A DNA stretch of 64,000 nucleotides. Source: an unidentified bacterial endosymbiont (GTDB lineage Bacteria; Pseudomonadota; Gammaproteobacteria; Enterobacterales; Enterobacteriaceae). Where the stretch lies: contig NZ_OU963893.1 in NCBI RefSeq assembly GCF_918797525.1, positions 2,356,001-2,420,000 of the forward strand, read 5' to 3'. Position 1 is the stretch's first letter. Every line of letters begins with the position of its first letter. The notes under the pieces were generated by a model. It had not been told where the DNA came from and made no database searches. It worked only from the letters and a program-made list of their open reading frames with translations. The position numbers were made by a program, and so were the translations under genes. Below, one piece after another: positions 19,315 to 28,532 of the stretch.

Positions 19315-21699
19315 TTACTTCTTATCCGGTAACGCGTAGGCAATAACGTAGTCACCACGGTCCGGTGACTGACGCGCGCCACCGGCGTTAATGATGATGT
19401 ACTGTTTACCCGTTTTCGGTGAAACGTAAGTCATCGGGCCGGACTGGCTGCCCACTGGCAGACGGTCTTTCCAGATCTCTTTCCCGGTCGCGGTATCAAA
19501 CGCGCGCAGGTAGAAGTCCTGCGTACCGGCAAAGAACAGCAGGCCAGACTGCGTGGAGAGGGACGCGCCCAGCGTTGGCATCCCGATTGGAATAGGCATA
19601 TGCATGCGAATGCCCAGCGGGCCAGTGTCTTCTACCGTGCCGACCGGAACCTGCCACACCAGCTTGCCAGATTTAAGATCCACCGCAGACAGAGTACCAA
19701 AAGGCGGCTTCTGGCAAGGAATGCCCAGCGGAGACAGAAAGCGTTCACGCATCGCACCGAACGGCGTGCCATCCATCGGCACAATACCCATCTCGATACC
19801 GCTGGCATCTTTGGCAACATTGGCGCGAGGAACCATGTAGTTCGCCAGCCCCAGTCGCATATCGTTAACAAACATCAGGCCGTTATTTGGGTCAACCGAC
19901 ACGCTGCCCCAGTTCATACCGCCGAGCGATCCCGGGAACTGCAGAGAACGATCCAGACCCGGGGGGGTGAATACGCCCTGATGACGCATCTCTTTAAACT
20001 GAATACGGCACAGCAGGAGGTCAACCGGGGTTGCGCCCCACATGTCGGATTCGGTCAGCGTCTGGTTGCCGATCATCGGCATGCCAACAGAATAGGGTTG
20101 AGTAGGCGAATAACGTTCACCTGCAACATTCCCGGCCGGAACAGGACGCTCTTCAACCTTCGCAACCGGTTTGCCGGTTTCGCGGTTGAGCATGAAAATC
20201 ATGCCCTGTTTGCTGGTTTGCACCAGTACCGGCGTCGTGCCACCTTTGCCGTCTGGCAGATCGTACAGCAGCGGCTGAGAAGGCAGGTCAAAGTCCCAGA
20301 GATCGTGATGGGTGGTCTGGAAGTGCCAGCGAACCTGACCGCTAGTTGCATCAACGGCCACAATAGAAGAGCTGTATTTATCATCAAGCGCAGTACGTTC
20401 ACCCGCCCAGAAGTCTGGGGTAGCGTTACCGGTTGGCAGATAAATCAGGTTCAGTTTGGCGTCGTAGGACATCGCAGACCAGACGTTAGGCGTACCGCGT
20501 GTATACGTCTCTCCTTCCGGCGGCAGGCCGGTCAGGCTCGGATTACCCGGATCCCATGCCCATGCCAGTTTACCGGTATGCACGTCATAAGCACGCACCA
20601 CTCCTGGCGGTTCGCCGGTGGAGAAGTTATCCGCTACGCGACCACCGACCACCACCACATTCCCGGCCACCAGCGGCGTAGAGGTTTGTTGATAGTAGCC
20701 TGGTTTGATTTCACCCATACCAGCGCTCAGGTCAACCGTACCGCGATCGCCAAAGTCTTCACAGGCTTTACCGGTGTCGGCATTAATTGCAATCAGGCGC
20801 GCATCGGTAGTCGGCAGGAAGAGACGACGCGGGCAGGCCGCAGACTGCGTCTCTATTTGTGACGTTGTCACGTTAGAGTGATCTTCGAAGTAGCCCAGAC
20901 CACGGCAACGCTGCCAGTTTGGTGCCGTGGCTTTCGAATCGTAACGCCATTTCTCTTTACCAGAGTCAACGTCCAGCGCCAGCACTTTGCTGTACGGGGT
21001 ACAGACATACAGCGTGTCGCCGATCTGCAGCGGGGTATTTTGATCTTCCGCGCCAGAACCGTTGCTCTGTGGAATATCCCCCGTGTGCGCGACCCAGGCG
21101 ACCTGCAGCTCGTTAATGTTCTGCTTGTTGATCTGATCCAGCGCGGCGAAGCGATCGCCATGGGTGGTGTTACCCCAGTGCTCCCAGTTTTTTTGCTCCT
21201 CACCGGGCGCGACGGGTTTGACCGGTACAGCCTCATTGGCGGCAACCAGCGTCTGGGGCTTAAACATCCAGCCCAGACTGACCAGCATCGCCACGGCGAG
21301 CACGGCGGCAACGCCAAATGCCGGCGCCTTGTTAACCGGGGCGTGCGTGTTTGCCGCGCGCAGGAATGGCCAGACAAGGGCACATAAGAACGCCAGCACG
21401 GCGAAGGTAAATAAACGCGAGAACAGCGGCCAGAAATCCCAGCCGGCGTCGCTGACTGCCCAGAACAGCGAGGCGATAAACGCAACGCTATAAAGCACAA
21501 TGCCACTGGTGCGGTTGCGGAAAATCAGGATGGCTGCAATCACCATCACCACGCCCATAATCAGGAAGTACCCACTTCCGCCTACTGTGACGAGCTTAAA
21601 GCCCAGGCCGCCAACCGCCAGACCGATGAGCGCCATCAGTCCGGCAAGGAGCCACTGCAGGATCCGGGGGATCCCTTGCGGCGCGCTACCAAATGCCAT
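19315..21699 (-). CDS. Membrane-bound PQQ-dependent glucose/quinate/shikimate-family dehydrogenase
   Basis: 794 residues from the ATG preceded by AAAGGAG (MAFGSAPQGIPRIL); upstream in-frame sequence is not protein-like. About five transmembrane helices fill residues 10-150. A periplasmic eight-bladed propeller quinoprotein domain follows (QKNWEHWGNTTHGDRFAALD start; repeated W-motifs such as SGKEKWRYD, TGKLAWAWDPG, TGKEIWKD). Family reaction: oxidation of an aldose or cyclitol in the periplasm, passing electrons to ubiquinone. It resembles Gcd but is divergent enough that glucose cannot be assumed; quinate or shikimate is possible. No pqq biosynthesis genes are in the window, so function depends on PQQ made elsewhere or scavenged. 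It lies between trg and ydcI, where E. coli has nothing. Confidence 0.88.
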   Translation of the reverse strand: MAFGSAPQGIPRILQWLLAGLMALIGLAVGGLGFKLVTVGGSGYFLIMGVVMVIAAILIFRNRTSGIVLYSVAFIASLFWAVSDAGWDFWPLFSRLFTFAVLAFLCALVWPFLRAANTHAPVNKAPAFGVAAVLAVAMLVSLGWMFKPQTLVAANEAVPVKPVAPGEEQKNWEHWGNTTHGDRFAALDQINKQNINELQVAWVAHTGDIPQSNGSGAEDQNTPLQIGDTLYVCTPYSKVLALDVDSGKEKWRYDSKATAPNWQRCRGLGYFEDHSNVTTSQIETQSAACPRRLFLPTTDARLIAINADTGKACEDFGDRGTVDLSAGMGEIKPGYYQQTSTPLVAGNVVVVGGRVADNFSTGEPPGVVRAYDVHTGKLAWAWDPGNPSLTGLPPEGETYTRGTPNVWSAMSYDAKLNLIYLPTGNATPDFWAGERTALDDKYSSSIVAVDATSGQVRWHFQTTHHDLWDFDLPSQPLLYDLPDGKGGTTPVLVQTSKQGMIFMLNRETGKPVAKVEERPVPAGNVAGERYSPTQPYSVGMPMIGNQTLTESDMWGATPVDLLLCRIQFKEMRHQGVFTPPGLDRSLQFPGSLGGMNWGSVSVDPNNGLMFVNDMRLGLANYMVPRANVAKDASGIEMGIVPMDGTPFGAMRERFLSPLGIPCQKPPFGTLSAVDLKSGKLVWQVPVGTVEDTGPLGIRMHMPIPIGMPTLGASLSTQSGLLFFAGTQDFYLRAFDTATGKEIWKDRLPVGSQSGPMTYVSPKTGKQYIIINAGGARQSPDRGDYVIAYALPDKK

Positions 21700-21945
21700 T
21701 TCTATCTCCTTTAATACTCCCGTCTTTATGGATCCGCGCTGTGCGGCGTGTGTACCAAATGGGTAACAAAAGACGAAAGCGATGCTGATATATACCCAAC
21801 TGAGCGGCTCAGTTGCGCAGAAATCCACGATAAACACATAGCGTGCGAACCATTTGGTGAATTCGCGGCTATGATAAAACTGTTAAATTGTTTTACGCAA
21901 TTGTTAATGGAAAATTTCGCATTATTTGACTATGACGGTGCGAAA

Positions 21946-21962
21946 CCCGTCATCTTGACGGG
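21946..21962 (-). terminator. Hairpin downstream of ydcI
   Basis: CCCGTCA-TCT-TGACGGG is a perfect 7-bp stem 13 bases beyond the ydcI stop. On the minus strand it is followed by TTTCGC, only a short T-run. It probably ends or attenuates ydcI transcription ahead of the dehydrogenase promoter. Confidence 0.5.
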
Positions 21963-21975
21963 CGCGAAAGGGGGA

Positions 21976-22899
21976 TCAGGCAGGCATGGATTTGCGTATG
22001 GCACTCAATAGCGTCCTGGCCCCCGGGGAGAGAGGGACGTCAACGCGGGTCAGGATGCCGATAGGTTCTCCGGCTCCTGGCGAGGTCACCGGCAGCGCAG
22101 TGAGGATACCCTGGCGCAGATCCTCTTTCACCGCGCCGGAAGGGACAAACCAGACGTAGTCGAAATCGACGGTCAGCTGGCGAGACAGTGAGGCCGAAAG
22201 CGTTTCAATACAGCCTGACGGCATCGTGCATCCTTGCAGTTGCAATAACGTTTCGGCATTCTGCCGCGGGACGGTGCCTTTTGGTGATACCACGACGGGC
22301 CACTCCATCACCCGGCTCAGGGTGACTGTATCCTTGAGCAGAGGGTGCTGAGGGCGCACCACCAGCCTGAGCGATTCCAGGAACAGCAGTTCATAATTAA
22401 GACCGGTCATCAGTTCCGGATCGGACATTCTGCCAATACCCAGGTCCAGCTCGCCAGATTTTAACCCCGCGAGCAGCATTGTGTTATTCATGGTGGCGAC
22501 CTGGAGAGTGGTGTGGGGCTGATGTTTATGAAAATGGCCGACAACGGCAGGCAGAATACCCAGCGCGGCCGTAGGGAGCGCCCCGACGCGCACGATCTCC
22601 GGAGCCTGTTCCTGTTTACGATGCAGCGCCTGACCGGCGGTGTTGAGCGCATCCAGAACGTTCACTGCATGGGTGAGGAACTGTTCACCGACCAGGGTCA
22701 ACTGCGCACCCATGCGACCCCGGTCGAAGAGGCGGGTTCCGGTGAGTTGTTCCAGTTCGTTCAGGGTTTTTGACAGGGCCGGTTGACTAAGGTTAAGGGT
22801 TTCAGCCGCTCGCCCCAGCGTTCCCTGTTGAGCGACGGCCACAAATGTATGCAAATGGCGCAAGCGTATGCGCTGACTGAAAAGACCATTTTTTTCCAT
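21976..22899 (-). CDS. ydcI: LysR-family regulator YdcI
   Basis: 307 residues, the same length as E. coli YdcI and near-identical in the N-terminal DNA-binding region (RIRLRHLHTFVAVAQQGTLG, AAETLNLSQPALSKTLNELE). A C-terminal periplasmic-binding-like effector domain follows (about 90-300; GELDLGIGRMSDPELMTGLN). Family knowledge links YdcI to acid-stress and carbon-metabolism control. Here it lies directly upstream of the PQQ dehydrogenase gene in the same direction (276-bp gap with a hairpin), which invites the inference that it regulates that neighbour. It sits in its E. coli position between trg and ydcJ. Confidence 0.92.
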   Translation of the reverse strand: MEKNGLFSQRIRLRHLHTFVAVAQQGTLGRAAETLNLSQPALSKTLNELEQLTGTRLFDRGRMGAQLTLVGEQFLTHAVNVLDALNTAGQALHRKQEQAPEIVRVGALPTAALGILPAVVGHFHKHQPHTTLQVATMNNTMLLAGLKSGELDLGIGRMSDPELMTGLNYELLFLESLRLVVRPQHPLLKDTVTLSRVMEWPVVVSPKGTVPRQNAETLLQLQGCTMPSGCIETLSASLSRQLTVDFDYVWFVPSGAVKEDLRQGILTALPVTSPGAGEPIGILTRVDVPLSPGARTLLSAIRKSMPA

Positions 22900-23077
22900 A
22901 GACGATGTTAAAAACAGAGCGACGCGGCTGACAAGTTAAGTTGTTTAAATTTGATAACCTAGTAGCAAAATATTTTTAACATTTGATTGGTTTGAGTTAC
23001 AACAAATTTCGCCGTCGCCATGCTAAAGAACATCCATGTTCTTTAGGGGAACAATTGCAGGCCGGGCGGGGACAGGG

Positions 23078-23962
23078 TTACAGTACCCCGTCGCCGCCAT
23101 CCGAACACCACACCTGGCCTGAGGTGTAAGAGCACTCGTCGGAGGCCAGCGTGACATACAAAGGTGCGATCTCAACGGGCTGCCCCGGACGGCCCAGCGG
23201 CGTCGTGCCCCCGAACTCTTTCACTTTCTCCTGCGGTTGCCCGCCGCTGGACTGCAGTACCGTCCAGTAAGGGCCTGGCGCAACGGCGTTGACGCGGATC
23301 CCGCGTGGACCGAGCTGTTTAGCCAAAGCTTTAGTGAACACCGCCAGGCAGGCTTTGGTCTGGGCGTAATCGAGCAGGATTGCGCTCGGTTTTGCCGCCT
23401 GCACCGACGAGGTATTGATGATGGCGGCGGACGCCTTAAGGTGGCGCAGGGCGGCTTTGGTTATCCAGAATGGCGCGTAGACGTTGGTTTTGAACGTCGC
23501 GTCAAAATCTTCCGTCGTCAGCTCTTCCAGCGTCTCCCGGTACTGCTGACGACCGGCGTTATTCACCAGAATATCCAGCCCGCCCAATTTCGCGACGGCA
23601 TCCTCGACCAGCGTCTGGCAAAAGGTCTCATCCCGAATATCCCCCGGCAGGGCGACGGCTGTACGTCCTTCCGCTTTGATCAGGGCAATAACCTGGGCTG
23701 CATCTTGCTCTTCTTGCGGAAGATAGTTGATGGCGACATCCGCGCCTTCACGGGCATAGGCAATCGCCACTGCGCGGCCAATCCCGGAATCACCGCCGGT
23801 GATCAGCGCTTTCTTGCCCGTCAGGCGACCGTGCCCCCGGTAACTTTGCTCACCATGGTCGGGTACGGGCTGCATTTCAGAGGCCAGTCCGGGCGGCGTT
23901 TGCGGCTGTTCCGGAAACGGGGGCTGCGGGTAGGCGTTTGTGGATTGTTGGGTATCACTCAT
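23078..23962 (-). CDS. Short-chain dehydrogenase/reductase, YghA-like
   Basis: 294 residues with a Pro/Gln-rich N-terminal extension of about 45 residues typical of YghA-type stress SDRs, then a classical Rossmann SDR. NAD(P)-binding TGGDSGIG, NNAG, catalytic Ser in INTSS and Tyr/Lys in YAQTK are all present, and the C terminus ends in CSDGGDGVL. The substrate is unknown. The start has AAGGAG upstream. It sits next to ydeI and near katN/yciGFE, a setting consistent with RpoS-type stress expression (inference). Confidence 0.85.
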   Translation of the reverse strand: MSDTQQSTNAYPQPPFPEQPQTPPGLASEMQPVPDHGEQSYRGHGRLTGKKALITGGDSGIGRAVAIAYAREGADVAINYLPQEEQDAAQVIALIKAEGRTAVALPGDIRDETFCQTLVEDAVAKLGGLDILVNNAGRQQYRETLEELTTEDFDATFKTNVYAPFWITKAALRHLKASAAIINTSSVQAAKPSAILLDYAQTKACLAVFTKALAKQLGPRGIRVNAVAPGPYWTVLQSSGGQPQEKVKEFGGTTPLGRPGQPVEIAPLYVTLASDECSYTSGQVWCSDGGDGVL

Positions 23963-24026
23963 TACGGACTCCTTATGGCCTGAGGGGAAAATCGATGTAG
24001 TGGGGCAGCGTAGCGCTTCGCTGCTG

Positions 24027-24416
24027 TTATTTTTGCAAATGGTCGACGCGTACCACCGGTGGGGATGATTTTTTATCCAGCGAACCGCTAATACTGATCA
24101 TATGGTCCGGTTTCACGGTCCGGTCATCAAAAACGGCCTTTGGAATAATAACGTCGATTTTTCCTGTTTTATCCTGGAACATGTATTTATCACCGCTGCC
24201 ATCAATGAGATTTCCGCGCAGTGAAATTGAGGCGCCGTCGTGCATTTCTTTCGCCTGGTCGATGGTCATAATTCGGGCATCATCGGTACCGCGATAACCG
24301 CTGTCGAGGGCATGGGGAGGCGGGGGCGCTTCACCTTTTTGTAACCCACCGTTATTTTCTGCCCACGCGGCGGGAACCAGAAATATCAACAATGCGGAAA
24401 TAACTATTAATTTCAT
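24027..24416 (-). CDS. ydeI: YgiW/YdeI-family periplasmic OB-fold stress protein
   Basis: 129 residues. A Sec signal peptide ([19 protein letters not shown]) is followed by a mature region strongly like E. coli Yde[19 protein letters not shown], then [19 protein letters not shown] and [12 protein letters not shown] before a VVRVDHLQK end. Family knowledge: BOF (OB-fold) proteins of the periplasm linked to hydrogen peroxide and antimicrobial-peptide tolerance (OmdA in Salmonella). As in E. coli it lies close to ydeJ, here separated by two extra genes. Confidence 0.92.
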   Translation of the reverse strand: MKLIVISALLIFLVPAAWAENNGGLQKGEAPPPPHALDSGYRGTDDARIMTIDQAKEMHDGASISLRGNLIDGSGDKYMFQDKTGKIDVIIPKAVFDDRTVKPDHMISISGSLDKKSSPPVVRVDHLQK

Positions 24417-24544
24417 TTGATATCCTCTGTTTCAAGTGTCTTGACTTCTTAAGTATTGTTGCTATTCCTTTAGGTGGCAAATGTGATAAGTCTTAAAAAA
24501 ATAGCGTTATAAATCAAAAATCCTGAAAAATAAGCGAAGCGGTG

Positions 24545-25058
24545 ATGGTCAACATGAATCGTAAAGATGACAAGGTTCCTGGTGTAAATGAAAAACATCG
24601 CTTGCTGACGTTTGAATATGCATTTCGCCAGGTGGGTTTTATCCTGCTGCTGGCTATTATTGTCGCGGCGATTCGCCGGTCTTTTTTCGAGCGGGGCGTT
24701 AAGCGACAGCGTAAAAACCAATTCGGTAAAAACGCTGGTAGTGAACTACGAGCGCTTTGGTCGTCGGGAGACTGAGTTTCCGCTGCAGATTGCGTTTCCG
24801 GTTAACACCCAGGAGGAGTACGTGATTAGCTTGACCAGCGAGGGGCCGGATGTCTATGAACCGGGCAGCGTCTGGCCGCAGCCTGATCGCATGTATAGCC
24901 ACGGAAATACGCTTTTTTTCGTCTACACCCACCTCACTAATCATGACCCGTTCACCCTCAGAGTATTTATGACGCCCTCCAGGGCGGGCAAGTGGGAATA
25001 TACAATCCGCGTAAATCGCGAGCCAGACGTTCGTTTCTGGCAGTTCATTTACCCCTAG
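24545..25058 (+). pseudogene. Small membrane-anchored protein gene broken by a +1 frameshift
   Basis: Two overlapping frames form one protein only if one base is skipped. The first frame (24545 on) gives an N-terminal segment with a hydrophobic helix ending LLAIIVAAI at 24673. Skipping the C at 24674 enters the second frame, which continues AGLFSSGALSDSVKTNSVKT and runs to a stop at 25058, about 170 residues in total. The C-terminal ~110 residues look like a soluble beta-rich extracytoplasmic domain (YVISLTSEGPDVYEPGSVWP). Unbroken, it would be a bitopic protein encoded 9 bp before the DUF421 gene and probably co-transcribed with it. The cause may be a real mutation or a sequencing error. I do not recognise the family. 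Confidence 0.65.
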
Positions 25059-25067
25059 GAGGCGAAC

Positions 25068-25526
25068 ATGGATATGGTCTTTCGTGCTCTGGCGATCTAT
25101 CTTTTTCTGGTTGTGGTATTCAAAGTAGCCGGACGACGCGCATTATTGCAGATGACCAGTTTCGATCTCATTTTGCTATTAATCATCAGTGAAGCGACCC
25201 AGCAGGCCCTGCTCGGGCAAGATTTTTCCGTTACCGGGGCGATGATAACTATCACCACGCTGGTGGTGGTGGATATTATATTTGGCTTAATGAAAAAATA
25301 TTTTTCTTCCGTTGAGAATATTCTTGACGGCACGCCGGTCATTTTGGTGGAGAATGGGGTCCCCTTAACGGATAAGCTGAAAAAAGTCGATGTTTCATGT
25401 GATGATATCCTGGTTTCGGCGCGGCAGAATAATGGGATAACCGAGCTGGGGAAGATAAAATATGCCATTCTTGAACGCAATGGCCATATCTCAATTATTC
25501 CTTTTGAATCACATGAGGCCTCTTAA
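25068..25526 (+). CDS. DUF421/YetF-family membrane protein
   Basis: 152 residues. Three N-terminal membrane segments (about 4-22, 32-50 and 56-76) are followed by a small soluble domain with the DUF421 pattern: KYFSSVENILDGTPVILVEN, then the VSCDDILVSARQNNGI region and a final ILERNGHISIIPF strand. The ATG follows AGGAGGCGAAC. The stop overlaps the ydeJ start in TAATG, so the two are coupled. Family function is poorly defined; YetF-type proteins are linked to spore and membrane physiology in Bacillus. Confidence 0.85.
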   Translation: MDMVFRALAIYLFLVVVFKVAGRRALLQMTSFDLILLLIISEATQQALLGQDFSVTGAMITITTLVVVDIIFGLMKKYFSSVENILDGTPVILVENGVPLTDKLKKVDVSCDDILVSARQNNGITELGKIKYAILERNGHISIIPFESHEAS

Positions 25527-26056
25527 TGAATAATCTTGCGCATGATAACCATACCACCATTGCTGAACTCACCAAAAAGCTGGCACGTAAATTAACCGGT
25601 CTTGATTTACGGTTGACCACCGCAGAATCCTGCACCGGTGGGAAGCTCTCCGTGGCGCTCTGCGCTGAAGAGAATACGGCTGAGTTTTATGACGTGGGGC
25701 TGGTGGTCTTCAGCGACGCCGCGAAGGAGCGGATCCTCGGCGTTCGGCCAGAAACCCTGGCGCGCTTTACTGCCGTCAGTGAAGAAACCGTCACCGAAAT
25801 GGCCGCGAGTATTCGTGAGCTGGCGCAGGCTGACGTCAGTATCGCAATTAGTGGCTATGCCGGGCCGGAAGGCGGTGAAGACGGCACCGCAGCAGGCACC
25901 GTCTGCTTCGCCTGGAACTTACAAGGCCATACTGAAACCAGTACCGTACTGTTTTCCGGTGAGTGTCAGGACGTGGTGGAAAAGGCGGTGCAACATGCCC
26001 TGGCGGAAATAGTACAAAAACTGACCCAGCACAAGCGTAAGGAGCCCGCTGCTTAA
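25526..26056 (+). CDS. ydeJ: CinA-family (PncC-like) amidohydrolase YdeJ
   Basis: 176 residues forming a single CinA C-terminal domain: TAESCTGGKLSVAL, VGLVVFSDAAKERILGV, AISGYAGPEGGEDGTAAGTV and CFAW. This domain deamidates NMN in PncC; YdeJ-type paralogues are often reported as inactive or uncharacterised, so the activity is not certain. It is translationally coupled to the DUF421 gene and converges on cioB with a 4-bp overlap of the two coding regions. In E. coli ydeJ is next to ydeI, matching the local order here. Confidence 0.88.
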   Translation: MNNLAHDNHTTIAELTKKLARKLTGLDLRLTTAESCTGGKLSVALCAEENTAEFYDVGLVVFSDAAKERILGVRPETLARFTAVSEETVTEMAASIRELAQADVSIAISGYAGPEGGEDGTAAGTVCFAWNLQGHTETSTVLFSGECQDVVEKAVQHALAEIVQKLTQHKRKEPAA

Positions 26057-27063
26057 TGATAACCTTCGGTATCCGACACTTTTCCCCGGAAGACGTAGTA
26101 GCTCCAGGCGGTGTAAACCAGAATCACCGGCACGATCAGCAGCGTGCCGACCAGCATAAAAAGTTGGCTGGCAGGCGGGGCGGCAGCATCCCACAGCGTA
26201 ATATGCGGTGGAATGATGTTAGGCCACAGGCTGATGCCCAGCCCGCTAAACCCAAGGAAGATCAGCCCGAGCGTGAGCAGGAAAGGGCGCGTGTGGCTGG
26301 CGGGGTTGCGCGTTAGCCGCCAAATCAACAGGCTAAAGAGGCCTACCAGAAGAGGAACCGGCAGGAACCAAAAGACGTTAGGCAGGGTAAACCAGCGCTC
26401 GGCCACATACTGCCAGCCGAGCGGCGTCCAGACGCTCACCACCGCGATAACGGCCATCAGCGCCAGCAGCACTTTTCGGGTTAATACACGCATGTGGTTT
26501 TGCAGTGCCCCTTCGCTCTTCATGATAAGCCAGGTGGTCGCCAGCAGGGTGTAGGCCACCATCAGCCCAAATCCACAAAACAGATTAAACGGCGTCAGCC
26601 AGTCGAGAGATGAACCCGCAAAGCGTCGCCCTTCAACGTCGAAGCCGTTGATCATCGCCCCGACAACTATTCCCTGGCTGAAGGTGGCAACAAATGAGCC
26701 TCCGGCAAAGGCGTAGTCCCAGAACTTGCGGTGCGACGGCGTGGCTTTAAAACGGAATTCAAAGGCGACACCGCGAAAGATAAGCCCCATCAGCATGGCG
26801 GTAAGGGGGAGGGTGAGCGCGTCGGTAATCACCGCATAGGCCAGCGGAAAGGCGCCGAATAACCCCGCTCCGCCAAGGACCAGCCAGGTTTCGTTTCCAT
26901 CCCAGACCGGCGCCACGCTGTTGACCATCACATCGCGTTCTTTTGCATCATTCACGAAGCTGAACAGCATTCCTATCCCAAGGTCGAAACCATCCATGAT
27001 GATGTACATCAGGGTGGCGAAAACGATGATAGCAAACCAGATTACCGGAATATCAATGCCCAT
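26053..27063 (-). CDS. cioB: Cytochrome bd-type (cyanide-insensitive-like) quinol oxidase subunit II
   Basis: 336 residues, polytopic, CydB family: DIPVIWFAIIVFATLMYIIM, then DGFDLGIGMLF and WDGNETWLVLGGAGLFGAFP, the standard N-terminal signatures. It pairs with subunit I immediately upstream; the subunit I stop and this start share a base (TGATG). No CydX/YbgT-like small subunit follows, because the gene ends against convergent ydeJ. The symbol is chosen from the short-Q-loop partner; cydB, appC-type or ythB names are also seen for such pairs. Confidence 0.88.
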   Translation of the reverse strand: MGIDIPVIWFAIIVFATLMYIIMDGFDLGIGMLFSFVNDAKERDVMVNSVAPVWDGNETWLVLGGAGLFGAFPLAYAVITDALTLPLTAMLMGLIFRGVAFEFRFKATPSHRKFWDYAFAGGSFVATFSQGIVVGAMINGFDVEGRRFAGSSLDWLTPFNLFCGFGLMVAYTLLATTWLIMKSEGALQNHMRVLTRKVLLALMAVIAVVSVWTPLGWQYVAERWFTLPNVFWFLPVPLLVGLFSLLIWRLTRNPASHTRPFLLTLGLIFLGFSGLGISLWPNIIPPHITLWDAAAPPASQLFMLVGTLLIVPVILVYTAWSYYVFRGKVSDTEGYH

Positions 27064-28466
27064 CAGCTTTTCTCCTGTTCCGGGACTGACTCCGCGGCAG
27101 AAAGGGGACGGGCAGGGGTGCCCAGGGTATCAGAGGTTAACGTATCCACCGGCTGCGGCCCTTTTTTGATAAGACGGGCGAGATAGACATAGCCTACGCC
27201 GAACACCGAGCAGTAGACCACCAGGAAGGCCGCAAGGCTGATACTCATCTGCAGGGTGCTGTGCAGGGATACCGCGTCTATGGTGCGCAGGTAGCCATAA
27301 ACCACCCACGGCTGGCGACCCACTTCCGTCGTGACCCAACCCGCCAGCAGCGCCAGCAGACCGGCGGGACCCATACAGAGCGCAAACCAGTGGAAAGGCC
27401 GCGAAAGGTACAGCCGATGCCGGTAACGTAGCCAGAGGCTAAGCGCGCCGAGGGCGATCATCAGTAACCCCATTGCCACCATGATGCGGAACGACCAAAA
27501 AACAATCGGCGAGTTCGGGCGGTCTTCTTTTGGGAAATCTTTCAGCGCCGGGACCTGTTTATCCAGACTGTGCGTGAGGATCAGACTTCCCAGCGCGGGG
27601 ATCTCAAGCCCATATTTTGTCCGTTCTTCGGCCATATCCGGTAGGCCAAACAGCAGCAGCGGTGTTGCTTCCCCGGGCGGGTTCTCCCAGTGTCCTTCAA
27701 TGGCTGCAATTTTGGCGGGCTGGTGCTCAAGCGTATTCAGGCCATGCATATCGCCAACGATGGCCTGAACGGGGGCAACCAGCAGCGCCATCCACATCGC
27801 CATGGAGAACATTTTTCTGACTGCGGGCGTATCGTTGCCGTGCAGCAGATGCCAGGCGCCGGAGGCGCCAACAAACAACGCGCTGCACAGGAACGCGGCG
27901 ATAGACATATGGATAAGACGATAAGGAAAGGAGGGGTTAAAGATAATCGCCAGCCAGTCCTCGGGGATCGCCTGGCCGTTCTCGATGCTAAAGCCCTGCG
28001 GGGTGTGCATCCAGCTGTTGGACGCGAGGATCCAGAACGTCGACATCAGCGTACCCAGCGCCACCATGCAGGTGGCAAAAAAGTGTAGCCCAGGCCCGAC
28101 CTTGTTCCAGCCAAACAGCATCACGCCGAGAAAACCGGCTTCGAGGAAGAACGCGGTGAGTACTTCATAGGTCAGCAACGGGCCGGTAATACTGCCCGCA
28201 AATTGAGAGAATCCGCTCCAGTTGGTACCAAACTGGTAGGCCATGACCAGCCCGGAGACGACGCCCATACCGAAATTCACGGCGAATATCTTGAGCCAAA
28301 AGTGGTAAAGCGAGCGCCAGACGTCGTTTTTAGTGCGAAGCCACATCCCTTCGAGTACCACCAGATAACTGGCCAGACCGATGGTGATCGCCGGAAAAAG
28401 AATATGAAAAGAGACGGTAAACGCGAATTGGATCCTGGCCAGATGAAATGCATCAAGTTCGAACAT
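27063..28466 (-). CDS. cioA: Cytochrome bd-type quinol oxidase subunit I with short Q-loop (CioA-like)
   Basis: 467 residues, shorter than E. coli CydA (522) because the quinol-binding Q-loop lacks the long insertion. Haem-ligand candidates: an N-terminal His in FHLARIQFAFTVSFHILFP, a His in PYRLIHMSIAAF and a Met in FRIMVAMGLL. The GWVTTEVGRQPWVVYG motif is intact. It oxidises ubiquinol and reduces oxygen to water in the inner membrane; short-loop (CioAB) members are typically cyanide-resistant and do not pump protons. It starts 67 bp after katN in the same direction with a hairpin between, so it is probably partly co-expressed with the yciGFE-katN operon. Confidence 0.9.
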   Translation of the reverse strand: MFELDAFHLARIQFAFTVSFHILFPAITIGLASYLVVLEGMWLRTKNDVWRSLYHFWLKIFAVNFGMGVVSGLVMAYQFGTNWSGFSQFAGSITGPLLTYEVLTAFFLEAGFLGVMLFGWNKVGPGLHFFATCMVALGTLMSTFWILASNSWMHTPQGFSIENGQAIPEDWLAIIFNPSFPYRLIHMSIAAFLCSALFVGASGAWHLLHGNDTPAVRKMFSMAMWMALLVAPVQAIVGDMHGLNTLEHQPAKIAAIEGHWENPPGEATPLLLFGLPDMAEERTKYGLEIPALGSLILTHSLDKQVPALKDFPKEDRPNSPIVFWSFRIMVAMGLLMIALGALSLWLRYRHRLYLSRPFHWFALCMGPAGLLALLAGWVTTEVGRQPWVVYGYLRTIDAVSLHSTLQMSISLAAFLVVYCSVFGVGYVYLARLIKKGPQPVDTLTSDTLGTPARPLSAAESVPEQEKS

Positions 28467-28499
28467 GGGCCGTACCTCGGGAAAGGAGGGCGAACGGGA

Positions 28500-28527
28500 A
28501 GGGCCAGGCGTCGGGCTACCTGGCCCT
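28500..28527 (-). terminator. Hairpin between katN and cioA
   Basis: AGGGCCAGG and CCTGGCCCT form a perfect 9-bp stem around a 10-base loop, 6 bases past the katN stop. On the minus strand the tail is TTCCCGTT, so it may attenuate rather than fully stop transcription into cioAB. Confidence 0.5.
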
Positions 28528-28532
28528 GCCGA

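Noticed and set aside
19600..20862. 420-codon plus-strand frame opposite the PQQ dehydrogenase
   Set aside because: Antisense shadow; Arg/His-rich and without domain-like motifs.
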